Shown: one piece after another, positions 1 through 6,768 of the stretch
How positions within the stretch are numbered: position 1 is the first letter of the stretch
Layout of the letters: each line of letters starts with the position of its first letter
NCBI GenBank assembly: GCA_037135095.1
Contig: JBAXKZ010000030.1
Coordinates: forward strand, 1 to 18,253
Source: CAIMZW01 sp037135095
Lineage (GTDB): Bacteria > Actinomycetota > Actinomycetes > Nanopelagicales > Nanopelagicaceae
DNA length: 18,253 nt
Direction of reading: 5' to 3'
Notes under the pieces: generated by a model
Databases searched by the model: none
What the model saw: only the letters and a program-made list of their open reading frames with translations
What the model was told of the DNA's origin: nothing
Made by a program: the position numbers and the translations under genes

Positions 1-447
1 TGGCAGCAAGCATGGGCAGACACGATAGGGGTGAACTTAATCGGAGCGGCCAATGTCACTTGGTGCGCATTGCAGCACATGCCAAAGAACGGAACTTCGC
101 GAATCGTAAATATTGGTTCCAGAGGGGCATTTCGGGGGGAGCCAACAAATCCTGCTTATGGAGCATCAAAGGCAGCGATCGTTGCTTTTGGACAATCGAT
201 CGCAAAAGCGCTGGCGCCGATGCATATTGGGGTCACAACTTTGGCGCCTGGATTTGTTGAAACTGAAATGGCAGAACGACTTCTAGATGGTCCCGAAGGG
301 GATGGAATACGAGCTCAAAGCCCATTTAATCGCGTTGCCAAACCAGAGGAATTAGCAAAGGCGGTTTACTTTTTGGCTTCCGCCGATAGCGAATGGGCCA
401 GCGGCGCCGTTTTAGATTTTAACGGTGCTTCTTATTTAAGAATGTAA
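1..447 (+). CDS. SDR family oxidoreductase, C-terminal part (5' end outside window)
   Basis: This is the last 148 codons of a classical short-chain dehydrogenase/reductase, open from the first base in frame 1. The visible half carries the family's catalytic set: Asn in the VNLIGA stretch, Ser in VNIGSRGA, and the YxxxK pair in PAYGASKAA, followed by the PGFVETEM segment that usually closes over the cofactor and substrate. The N-terminal Rossmann glycine motif lies upstream of the window, so NAD versus NADP preference cannot be read. SDR enzymes catalyse NAD(P)H-dependent alcohol/ketone conversions; the substrate cannot be inferred here. The C-terminal SGAVLDFNGASYLRM matches the usual SDR ending, so the gene is intact at this side. 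A methionine or GTG within this stretch is not the true start. Its stop codon directly abuts the stop of the convergent Lrp-like gene. Family assignment is firm, specific function unknown. Confidence 0.85.
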   Translation, partial: WQQAWADTIGVNLIGAANVTWCALQHMPKNGTSRIVNIGSRGAFRGEPTNPAYGASKAAIVAFGQSIAKALAPMHIGVTTLAPGFVETEMAERLLDGPEGDGIRAQSPFNRVAKPEELAKAVYFLASADSEWASGAVLDFNGASYLRM

Positions 448-684
448 TTAGTACGAGGTCACCGGGCAAGTCAAAGTGCGAGTAATTCCTGGGACAACTT
501 GTACCTTCGAAAGAATGACGCGACCAAAATCTTCCATGCTGGGAGCTTCAGCGCGCATAATGACGTCGTAGGGGCCGGTTACACCTTCGGCCAAGGTCAC
601 ACCAGCAATAGCAGAAACTGCCTTGGCAACGCTGGAGGCCTTGCCGACTTCGGTCTGAATCAAAATGTAGGCCTGAACTGACAT
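448..684 (-). CDS. Stand-alone Lrp/AsnC ligand-binding (RAM) domain protein
   Basis: A 78-residue protein starting MSVQAYILIQTEVGKA. The whole length matches the C-terminal effector (RAM) domain of Lrp/AsnC regulators: a beta strand (AYILIQTE), helix, then GVTGPYDVIMRAEAPSMEDF, the ligand-pocket region, and a final strand ending TRTLTCPVTSY. There is no N-terminal helix-turn-helix, so it is unlikely to bind DNA alone. Such single-domain members are common in actinobacteria next to thiL. They are thought to oligomerise and bind amino acids or similar small ligands, but their cellular role is poorly defined. A clear ribosome binding site (AAAGGAGA on the minus strand, around 692-699) supports the ATG at 682-684. 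It is divergent from thiL and convergent with the SDR gene, with no base between the two stop codons. Family is confident, role unknown. Confidence 0.85.
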   Translation of the reverse strand: MSVQAYILIQTEVGKASSVAKAVSAIAGVTLAEGVTGPYDVIMRAEAPSMEDFGRVILSKVQVVPGITRTLTCPVTSY

Positions 685-773
685 TGTGGGGTCTCCTTTT
701 GCGGGCGGCTCAGTAGGCTTCTAGGCTACCGCGTTCATCAGTTTTTTGGGAGCAGGATTTGAGAGGGGGCGTG

Positions 774-1745
774 ATGGCAACTGAGGCGCAATTAATTGCC
801 GCCCTAAGCGCGGTCTTCGAGTCGCCCTCCTGGTTTTCCAGCGCCGAGCCACTCGAAGTTGGCATTGGCGATGATGGTGCAGTCTTTCGATTTGGCGAGC
901 GTTCGATGGTTGCCGCCGCGGATATGTCCGTTGAAGGTGTGCATTTCAAACGCGAGTGGAGTTCGCTGCAGGAGATCGGCGCAAAAACTACCGCCGCTAA
1001 TTTGGCTGATATTTACGCTATGGGTGGCAAACCACTCTATTTATTAGTAACCGCTGGACTTCCAGCTGGTTTCACCGCCGATGAGATTGCTCAGCTGGCA
1101 ACCGGCATCGCTTCGACCGCATCTGAGGTTGGTGCTCGCGTTATCGGTGGCGACCTTTCTAGCTCGCCCGTTCTAACGCTTTCAATCACTGTGCTGGGTG
1201 AAGTAACGAAACCTATTCGCAGATCTGGCGCAAGAATTGGCGATCGAGTCGTCATCACTGGAGTGCCCGGTTGGTCTGCGGCCGGGTTGCATCTACTCAA
1301 GTTCAATCTAAGCGGCTCGAATTTTGATAGTAGGGCTCGAGCACTAACTTCACACCGCTGCCCGCAGGTGGACCATCGAGCCGCGCTACAACTGACTGCA
1401 ACCGGCGCGAGCGCTATGTGCGATGTCAGCGATGGTCTCTTATCTGAGGCGAATCACATTGCAAGCGATTCAAAAGTTGGAATTGAAATTGAGTTGGAAG
1501 AGATTGCTAAGAGTTCGGAATTTATCGCGATGGCAAAACTTGCCGCGGATCTTGGCGCTGATATCTGGGAATGGGTTTTAACTGGGGGAGAGGATCACCA
1601 CTTTTTGGCGACGCTCCCGCCTGGAATTGAATTGCCTGAAGGCGCATTTGGAATCGGGAAAGTTGTAACCGAAATTGGGGTGCGAGCCAGAATTAAAGGT
1701 GAATTGATAAGCAAGTACGAAGCGGGCGGATGGCGCCACTTCTAG
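774..1745 (+). CDS. thiL: Thiamine-monophosphate kinase
   Basis: ThiL phosphorylates thiamine monophosphate with ATP to thiamine diphosphate, the last step of cofactor synthesis, in the cytoplasm. Counted from the chosen ATG, the 323-residue protein shows the AIR-synthase/ThiL family marks: GIGDDGAV (about 30-37, metal and phosphate binding), VEGVHF (53-58), KTTAANLADIYAMGG (71-85), RVIGGDLSSSP, then in the C-terminal half CDVSDGLLSEANHIA and TGGEDHHFLATLP. Length is normal for the family. The reading frame also offers TTG at 759 and GTG at 771. ATG 774 was chosen because a purine-rich GAGAGGGGG lies just upstream, although its spacing is short (about 4 bases), so a start at 759 is not excluded. 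It is divergent from the Lrp-like gene and convergent with rpmB across 10 bases. Confidence 0.95.
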   Translation: MATEAQLIAALSAVFESPSWFSSAEPLEVGIGDDGAVFRFGERSMVAAADMSVEGVHFKREWSSLQEIGAKTTAANLADIYAMGGKPLYLLVTAGLPAGFTADEIAQLATGIASTASEVGARVIGGDLSSSPVLTLSITVLGEVTKPIRRSGARIGDRVVITGVPGWSAAGLHLLKFNLSGSNFDSRARALTSHRCPQVDHRAALQLTATGASAMCDVSDGLLSEANHIASDSKVGIEIELEEIAKSSEFIAMAKLAADLGADIWEWVLTGGEDHHFLATLPPGIELPEGAFGIGKVVTEIGVRARIKGELISKYEAGGWRHF

Positions 1746-1755
1746 AAAAGCGAGG

Positions 1756-1941
1756 TTAGCGAGTGACCTTTCCGGCCTTTAGGCAGGAAGAGCAGACGTT
1801 CTGACGCTTTGGGGTACCAGCAACGAAGGTACGAACTCGTTGAATATTTGGGTTCCAGCGGCGGCGAGTCTTACGCATTGAGTGGGAGACATTGTTGCCA
1901 AAGCTGGGGCCTTTGCCGCAGATATCGCAGTTAGAAGCCAC
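1756..1941 (-). CDS. rpmB: 50S ribosomal protein L28, zinc-binding form
   Basis: A 61-residue basic protein (MASNCDICGKGPSFGNNVSH at the N-terminus) that matches bacterial L28 over its full length, including SMRKTRRRWNPNIQRVR. L28 is a structural protein of the large ribosomal subunit. Cysteines at 5, 8, 50 and 53 (CDIC and CSSC) form the zinc ribbon of the C+ type; many actinobacteria also carry cysteine-free paralogues used under zinc limitation. The start is GTG at 1939-1941, supported by an AGGGAG ribosome binding site about 6 bases upstream. It is transcribed away from recG and toward thiL. No convincing terminator hairpin is seen in the 10-base convergent gap. Confidence 0.97.
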   Translation of the reverse strand: MASNCDICGKGPSFGNNVSHSMRKTRRRWNPNIQRVRTFVAGTPKRQNVCSSCLKAGKVTR

Positions 1942-2096
1942 GGTTAACTCCCTAAAAAGTAGTGATGAATACTAAGCGGGGAAGATTACCGCGTGGCGCT
2001 ATGAAAAGGCGAATCCAGTCGGGTAATTGGGCTAACTGAGCGTGAAATGCGGGTCGGTGGCGCCAGTTGAGTGCTCAAAGGCGCGAAGATAGCGCC
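1942..2096. other. Divergent gap between rpmB and recG
   Basis: This stretch must hold the outward promoters of rpmB (leftward) and recG (rightward) unless recG starts at TTG 2067. I see only an isolated -10-like TAGTAT on the minus strand (about 1970-1975) without a good -35 partner. At the recG end GGCGC (2080-2084) and GCGCC (2092-2096) form a short hairpin with a 7-base loop that touches the recG ATG, and a second palindrome TGGCGCCA sits at 2058-2065. No gene is recognisable here. Many other actinobacteria carry a DAK2-domain gene at this place. Confidence 0.4.
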
Positions 2097-4310
2097 ATGG
2101 CCAACCTGGAAACCCGACTGAGCGATCTCTTGGGAGATCGCACGGCAAAAGTTCTGGCCTCGGGCTTTGGCATGAGCAGCGTCGAGGATCTCTTGCGCCA
2201 CTATCCCAGGCGTTATGTCGTCCGAGGCGAGCTCTCTGATATCGGCGCCCTGGCCGAAGGCGATGAAGTTACAGTTTTGGCTGAAGTTGAATCGGTAAAA
2301 CTTCGTCGAGCAAATGGTCGAAATATTTTGGAAGCGATCCTGAGCGATGGCAAGGCAAAGTTGTCTTTAACTTATTTTAATCAACCGTGGCGAGAGAAGG
2401 AGCTTCGGGCGGGTCGCTCCGGACTCTTTGCCGGCAAAGTCGGAATCTTCAATGGCAAACGCCAGCTTTCTCATCCGGATTATCAAATGATTCCCGATGG
2501 CGAGGATGTTGATGCAGCGATTGCTGAATTCGCGGGGAAATATTTGCCGGTCTATCCAGCAACTGCAAAATTACCCACCTGGAAAATATCAGCTTGCCAG
2601 AAACTCGCAATTGATTCTTTGGATGAAATAGCGGACTACCTTCCAACTGAGATTGCAAACCAATTTAATTATCCAGATCTAAAGAGCGCTTTCACCTTTC
2701 TCCATCAACCCGAAGATTTAGAACAAGTAGACCGCGCTCGCGAGCGCTTAACTTTTGACGAAGCGCTGCTACTTCAATTGATCCTCGCCCAACGACGCGC
2801 CGATATCCGAAAGCAGTCCGCCGTTCCAAGACCAATTCGTGAAGGCGGTTTAGTAACGGCCTTTGAAGCGCAACTTCCCTTCAAGCTCACCGATGGCCAA
2901 ATCGAAGTTGGAACCGAAATCGAAAATGATTTATTACAACCACATCCAATGCATCGCTTGCTTCAGGGAGAGGTAGGTTCCGGTAAAACTGTGATCGCAC
3001 TTCGCGCGATTTTGGCAGTAGTCGATAGCGGGGGCCAGGCTGCAGTTCTCGCTCCGACTGAAGTATTGGCACAGCAACACCTCAAAACTTTTTCGGCGCT
3101 TTTAGGTCCACTGGGTCAGGCTGGAATGATCGGTGGGACTGGAGAAGGCACACAATTAGCTTTGCTTACCGGCTCCTTAAACGCGGCAAATCGTAAGGTG
3201 ATGCTTGGAAAAATTGCCTCAGGTGAAGCCGGGATTGTTATCGGAACCCACGCGTTGCTGAGCGAAGGTGTGAACTTTCACGACCTGGGTTTGATCGTTA
3301 TTGATGAGCAACACCGGTTTGGCGTTGAGCAACGAGATGCGCTGAAAATGAAAGCTAAGCTGCCACCTCATCTTTTGGTAATGACCGCAACTCCGATTCC
3401 AAGAACGGTAGCCATGACTATCTTTGGCGATTTGGATATCTCCACTTTGCGGCAGCTGCCAGCTGGTCGAACACCAATTGAAACCCACGTTGTTGCTGTT
3501 GCCGAGAAACCACACTTCTTAGAGCGAGCCTGGGCTCGCGTTCGCGAAGAGGTAGCCAAAGGTCACCAGGTTTATGTGGTTGCGCCTCGGATTGTTGGCA
3601 GCAGCGAAGAAAAGAAGAGCACCATAACCGAGCGCGATCGAAATATGGCTGCCCTTATGGGTCAGACTCTAGAAGAAGATCAAATTAGCGGTGAGGGCGA
3701 AATGACCGCTGTCGATGAGTTGGCACCATTATTAGCGGCTGGGGCGCTACGCGGATTAAAAATCGCAGTGCTTCACGGACGCCTCTCTTCGGAAGATAAA
3801 GATGCGACAATGAACGCTTTTGCTAATAACGAGATCGATGTCTTGGTCGCCACTACTGTGATCGAAGTCGGAGTAGATGTTCCTAACGCTTCAATGATGG
3901 TCATCATGGATGCCGATCGATTTGGAGTATCTCAACTGCATCAACTCAGAGGTCGAGTCGGCCGTGGCAAAGTTGCGGGACTGTGTTTATTAGTCTCCAG
4001 CGCGCCTGCTGATTCACCAGCAATGGCCCGATTGAATGCCGTAGCTTCAACTCTTGATGGCTTTGAGTTGTCACGGATCGATTTAGATCAGCGACGTGAA
4101 GGCGATGTCCTAGGTCGAGCACAATCTGGAACTCGATCACACCTGCGGCTACTTCGCGTACTCCGAGATGAACCATTGATCGAACAAGCAAGAAGTGTCT
4201 CGAACTCCTTGATTGTTGAGGATGCATCGTTATCAAAGTGGCCAGCTCTCGCCGCTGAAGTTGAATCCTTAAAAGCTGAAGAGCAATCCGCCTTTTTAGA
4301 TAAAGGTTGA
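2097..4310 (+). CDS. recG: ATP-dependent DNA helicase RecG
   Basis: RecG is a superfamily 2 helicase that remodels stalled replication forks and branch-migrates Holliday junctions. The 737-residue protein has the N-terminal wedge/OB region (RLSDLLGDRTAKVLASGFG, HYPRRYVVRGELSDI), then the helicase core: Walker A GEVGSGKT (291-298), motif II DEQHRFG (403-409), motif III MTATPIPRT, motif V TTVIEVGVDVPNA, and motif VI QLRGRVGRG (616-624). A C-terminal segment DLDQRREGDVLGRAQSGTRS is typical of the family. Length is normal. ATG 2097 was chosen because family members begin close to the RLSDLLGDRTAKxL motif. An in-frame TTG at 2067 would add ten residues. Neither start has a strong ribosome binding site. 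It opens a rightward run of tightly packed genes. Confidence 0.97.
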   Translation: MANLETRLSDLLGDRTAKVLASGFGMSSVEDLLRHYPRRYVVRGELSDIGALAEGDEVTVLAEVESVKLRRANGRNILEAILSDGKAKLSLTYFNQPWREKELRAGRSGLFAGKVGIFNGKRQLSHPDYQMIPDGEDVDAAIAEFAGKYLPVYPATAKLPTWKISACQKLAIDSLDEIADYLPTEIANQFNYPDLKSAFTFLHQPEDLEQVDRARERLTFDEALLLQLILAQRRADIRKQSAVPRPIREGGLVTAFEAQLPFKLTDGQIEVGTEIENDLLQPHPMHRLLQGEVGSGKTVIALRAILAVVDSGGQAAVLAPTEVLAQQHLKTFSALLGPLGQAGMIGGTGEGTQLALLTGSLNAANRKVMLGKIASGEAGIVIGTHALLSEGVNFHDLGLIVIDEQHRFGVEQRDALKMKAKLPPHLLVMTATPIPRTVAMTIFGDLDISTLRQLPAGRTPIETHVVAVAEKPHFLERAWARVREEVAKGHQVYVVAPRIVGSSEEKKSTITERDRNMAALMGQTLEEDQISGEGEMTAVDELAPLLAAGALRGLKIAVLHGRLSSEDKDATMNAFANNEIDVLVATTVIEVGVDVPNASMMVIMDADRFGVSQLHQLRGRVGRGKVAGLCLLVSSAPADSPAMARLNAVASTLDGFELSRIDLDQRREGDVLGRAQSGTRSHLRLLRVLRDEPLIEQARSVSNSLIVEDASLSKWPALAAEVESLKAEEQSAFLDKG

Positions 4311-4328
4311 GGAGCTAATCTTTCTACC

Positions 4329-4904
4329 GTGAGAATTATCGCTGGCAGCAGCAAAGGGATGAACCTGCTATCTCCGGGTGAGAAAACCAGGCCTACTTCC
4401 GATCGAGCCAGAGAAGGCCTTTTCTCATCACTGGAATCAAGCTTCGGGACTCTTGAGGGGCTTAATTTTCTTGATTTATTTTCTGGCTCTGGTGCGGTCG
4501 GAGTTGAGGCTCTGTCTCGCGGGGCAAATTTAGTTCACTCAGTAGAGAAAGATGACGACGCCAGTGAAGTCGCGGCTAAGAATTTCAATCTCATAAAAAA
4601 CGCAGGGGGCAAACATCATCTTTTTCGGATGTCTGCTATCACTTTTGTGCAGAGCTCGCGTGGCCTGGCATATGACATCATTTTTATGGATCCGCCTTAT
4701 GAAATCTCCAATCACACGATCGAAGAAATTCTGCAGAGCATTTTGGCTCACAAGCTATTAACTCCAATTGGCATGGTGGCAATTGAGCGACGCTCCAAAG
4801 GTGATCCATTTACCTGGCCTGAGCCACTCACTTCGGAAAAAGTTCGCTCATATGGACAGGGAAGTATCTTCTACGGAGGCTACTCTGCTAGCGTTTTGCC
4901 GTGA
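4329..4904 (+). CDS. rsmD: 16S rRNA (guanine966-N2)-methyltransferase RsmD
   Basis: RsmD transfers a methyl group from S-adenosylmethionine to N2 of G966 in 16S rRNA during small-subunit assembly. The 191-residue protein begins MRIIAGSSKGMNL, the typical RsmD N-terminus, which supports the GTG start. The methyltransferase motif I is FLDLFSGSGAVG (47-58), and the catalytic DPPY is at 121-124. The best ribosome binding site, GAGGAG at 4309-4314, overlaps the recG stop and lies an unusually long 14 bases from the start codon. The gene follows recG after 18 bases and shares four bases (GTGA) with coaD, so translation of the two is probably coupled. This rsmD-coaD pairing is common across bacteria. 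Confidence 0.95.
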   Translation: MRIIAGSSKGMNLLSPGEKTRPTSDRAREGLFSSLESSFGTLEGLNFLDLFSGSGAVGVEALSRGANLVHSVEKDDDASEVAAKNFNLIKNAGGKHHLFRMSAITFVQSSRGLAYDIIFMDPPYEISNHTIEEILQSILAHKLLTPIGMVAIERRSKGDPFTWPEPLTSEKVRSYGQGSIFYGGYSASVLP

Positions 4905-5395
4905 GAAAAGTTGTTTGCCCAGGATCCTTCGATCCCATCACCTTTGGGCACTTGGATATTATTGCTCGAGCGAGCTCAATGTTCGACGAAGTGGTAGTCG
5001 CGGTCTTGGTAAACCGAACCAAAAAGTCGCTATTTACCGTTGAAGAGCGGATTTCGATGATTCGCGAGGTAACCACGGTTTATCCAAATGTGGTCGTTGA
5101 CTCATGGTCTGGGTTGCTCGTTGATTATTGCAAACAGAATGGAATTCCAATCATTGTTAAGGGACTTCGAGCCATAACCGACTTCGACTATGAGCTTCAA
5201 ATGTCCCAGATCAATTTGCAGTTGCAGGGGGTAGAAACTCTCTTTATGTCGACAGCGCCAGCACACTCCTTCCTATCTTCTTCGATAGTCAAAGAGATCG
5301 GAAGTTACGGCGGTGATGTTTCCAGTTATGTCCCACCCTTGTTGCTTGAACGTTTAAAGACTCGGTTAGCCTTAAATATGAATCAGCAATCGTAA
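4901..5395 (+). CDS. coaD: Phosphopantetheine adenylyltransferase
   Basis: CoaD joins ATP and 4'-phosphopantetheine to give dephospho-CoA, the penultimate step of coenzyme A synthesis. The 164-residue protein starts MRKVVCPGSFDPITFGHLDI, with the nucleotidyltransferase (T/H)xGH motif as TFGH at 14-17. It also shows KGLRAITDFDYE (88-98), which binds the pantetheine arm and ATP, and the closing SFLSSSIVKEI (123-133). Length is normal. The start is GTG, overlapping the TGA of rsmD by four bases. No ribosome binding site sits at the right distance, so expression probably depends on ribosomes finishing rsmD. Confidence 0.97.
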   Translation: MRKVVCPGSFDPITFGHLDIIARASSMFDEVVVAVLVNRTKKSLFTVEERISMIREVTTVYPNVVVDSWSGLLVDYCKQNGIPIIVKGLRAITDFDYELQMSQINLQLQGVETLFMSTAPAHSFLSSSIVKEIGSYGGDVSSYVPPLLLERLKTRLALNMNQQS

Positions 5396-5417
5396 AGTTA
5401 GAGCAACGGAGTTAGTT

Positions 5418-5894
5418 ATGGATGCAATCGAAAGAGTTCAATCGGCGATCACCATGGTTGAAGAGGCACGTTCCGTTCCGCTTTCAGCAAGTTGCGTGGT
5501 GCACCGTGGCGAACTACTAGAAATTTTAGATCAAGCTCAAAAATCTTTCCCAGTCGATTTTGATTTGGCTCAGCAGATTTTGTTGCAACAAGATCAGATT
5601 TTAGAGGAAGCCCGAATCAGCGGCGATCACATAATTGCTATGGCCCGCGAGGAAGTGGCGCAAATGGTCGAGCAAACTGAAATCGTCAGCGCTGCTCGCA
5701 AAGAATCACAACGGATATTAGATGAGGTAGACGCTGAGGCAAAGAAAGAGCGCGAAGAGATTGAAGCTTATATAGATTCTCGTCTTGCCACCTTAGAAGT
5801 AATCTTAAATAAGACGCTCGAGGTAATTAGCCGCGGTCGCGATCGACTTGGTGGCGTAGAAGAAAATCACGCGCTTTCTGAATTGGCAGAGTGA
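5418..5894 (+). CDS. sepIVA: DivIVA-like coiled-coil protein, probable SepIVA homologue
   Basis: A 158-residue, charged, helix-rich protein with no membrane segment. After a short N-terminal helix (MDAIERVQSAITMVEEARSV) and a linker, residues from about 45 onward (DFDLAQQILLQQDQILEEAR to the end) look like a continuous coiled coil, similar to DivIVA proteins and to ATP synthase b-subunit stalks. Sequence alone gives only a DivIVA-like call. The position decides it: Mycobacterium tuberculosis Rv2927c, the septation factor SepIVA, lies just before the DUF177 gene, rnc, mutM and smc, exactly as here. SepIVA is a cytoplasmic factor needed for division-site and envelope growth in mycobacteria. The present protein is clearly shorter than the mycobacterial one as I remember it (about 245 residues). 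GGAG at 5408-5411 is six bases before the ATG. Function by synteny is likely, not proven. Confidence 0.65.
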   Translation: MDAIERVQSAITMVEEARSVPLSASCVVHRGELLEILDQAQKSFPVDFDLAQQILLQQDQILEEARISGDHIIAMAREEVAQMVEQTEIVSAARKESQRILDEVDAEAKKEREEIEAYIDSRLATLEVILNKTLEVISRGRDRLGGVEENHALSELAE

Positions 5895-5902
5895 TTAATT
5901 AA

Positions 5903-6484
5903 ATGGCTTTTCACCCGTTTCATTTTGACACTCATGATTTACCGCGTCGCGCCGGTGAGATGCGAGAATATTTTCTTGAGATCGACGAGCACGAACCCAT
6001 GGGCTTTGATGTAATCTCAATTCCAGATTATGAACCAATCGATATCGAACTTCGTCTTGAGTCCGTGACGGAAGGAATCCTGGTTACGGCTACTGTTGCC
6101 GCAGAAGCCGTCGGAGAGTGCACTCGCTGTTTGGATCGCGTCGAATTTAGCATTGACGAAAAGTTTCAAGAGCTCTTTGAGTACGAAGTGGATTATCGCC
6201 AGAAGAAGAAGCCGGCAAAGAAGAGTTCAGCCAAAGCCGATGAAGAGCTAGATGAGGAATCCGATGATGTTCGCCAAATGGTTGGGGATATCATCGATCT
6301 AGAACCATCAGTCCGAGATGCCATCATTTTAAATCTTCCGATAAACCCACTCTGTTCGCCCGATTGCCCTGGGCTCTGCCCAGATTGTGGAATCAAGTGG
6401 ACCCTTCTCCCGGTAGATCACGAGCATGCCGTGGCCGATATCCGTTGGGCTGGGCTTGAAGGCTGGAAGAGCCCAGAAGCCTGA
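5903..6484 (+). CDS. DUF177 (YceD) family protein, 23S rRNA accumulation factor family
   Basis: A 193-residue protein of the DUF177/YceD family, which almost always precedes rpmF. In Escherichia coli and plants the family is linked to 23S rRNA accumulation and large-subunit biogenesis. Visible marks are GECTRCLD in the middle and the cysteine-rich LCSPDCPGLCPDCGI near the C-terminus, likely a zinc site. Between them is a charged stretch of about 25 residues, first lysine-rich (RQKKKPAKKSSAKA), then acidic (DEELDEESDD), probably a flexible linker. The ATG follows the upstream stop by eight bases and has no clear ribosome binding site, so it may rely on coupling to the SepIVA-like gene. A 110-base gap follows before rpmF, longer than usual for this pair. 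Confidence 0.9.
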   Translation: MAFHPFHFDTHDLPRRAGEMREYFLEIDEHEPMGFDVISIPDYEPIDIELRLESVTEGILVTATVAAEAVGECTRCLDRVEFSIDEKFQELFEYEVDYRQKKKPAKKSSAKADEELDEESDDVRQMVGDIIDLEPSVRDAIILNLPINPLCSPDCPGLCPDCGIKWTLLPVDHEHAVADIRWAGLEGWKSPEA

Positions 6485-6594
6485 TTTTTCCAGATTCTGG
6501 CTTCATTTTTACTTCTTGCCAGGTTTGAGGGATACTTCTCCTCTGTTCAAGGAGCGTTTATCTAACGCCCACGCTTTAAGAGAAAGGGTTAATC
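6485..6594 (+). promoter_or_regulatory. Leader region of rpmF
   Basis: This gap stands out in an otherwise tightly packed run. It contains several short, mutually exclusive hairpins, such as CCAG-ATT-CTGG (about 6490-6500), CTGGC with GCCAG (6497-6501 with 6518-6522), and CTCC with GGAG (about 6539-6554). It ends with a good ribosome binding site, GAAAGGG at 6582-6588, six bases before the rpmF ATG. No convincing -35/-10 pair could be fixed. It may carry an own promoter for rpmF-rnc-mutM or a processing site; the function is inferred only from its length. Confidence 0.3.
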
Positions 6595-6768
6595 ATGCCG
6601 GTCCCAAAGCGAAAGATGTCCCGTTCTCGCACCCGTCATCGTCGTAGCTCATGGAAAACCACTCCAGCACCTTTGGCGCCTTGTGGTCAATGTCAGCAAC
6701 CTAAATTGATGCATGCAGCCTGTCCAACCTGCGGTACCTATAACCGTCGTCAGGTTCTCGAGGTCTGA
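6595..6768 (+). CDS. rpmF: 50S ribosomal protein L32, zinc-binding form
   Basis: A 57-residue protein reading MPVPKRKMSRSRTRHRRSSW at the start, which is the diagnostic L32 N-terminus, and ending RRQVLEV. L32 is a structural protein of the large ribosomal subunit. Four cysteines at 30, 33, 43 and 46 (CGQC and CPTC) make the zinc ribbon, so this is the C+ form, as is L28 in this window. A strong ribosome binding site (GAAAGGG) lies six bases upstream. The gene is shorter than many gene-finding cutoffs and easily missed. Its position between the DUF177 gene and rnc is the standard bacterial order. The last 56 bases overlap the upstream-most possible start of rnc. Confidence 0.97.
   Translation: MPVPKRKMSRSRTRHRRSSWKTTPAPLAPCGQCQQPKLMHAACPTCGTYNRRQVLEV

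Noticed and set aside
713..726. Tandem TAGGCT repeat between the Lrp-like gene and thiL
   Set aside because: Two copies of six bases eight bases apart are expected by chance at this scale and match no operator I know.
4768..5043. 91-codon open frame across rsmD and coaD
   Set aside because: It is an out-of-frame shadow of two clearly identified enzymes.
6426..6647. 73-codon open frame spanning the DUF177 end and the rpmF start
   Set aside because: It runs in another frame through two well-supported genes and the leader, and matches no family.
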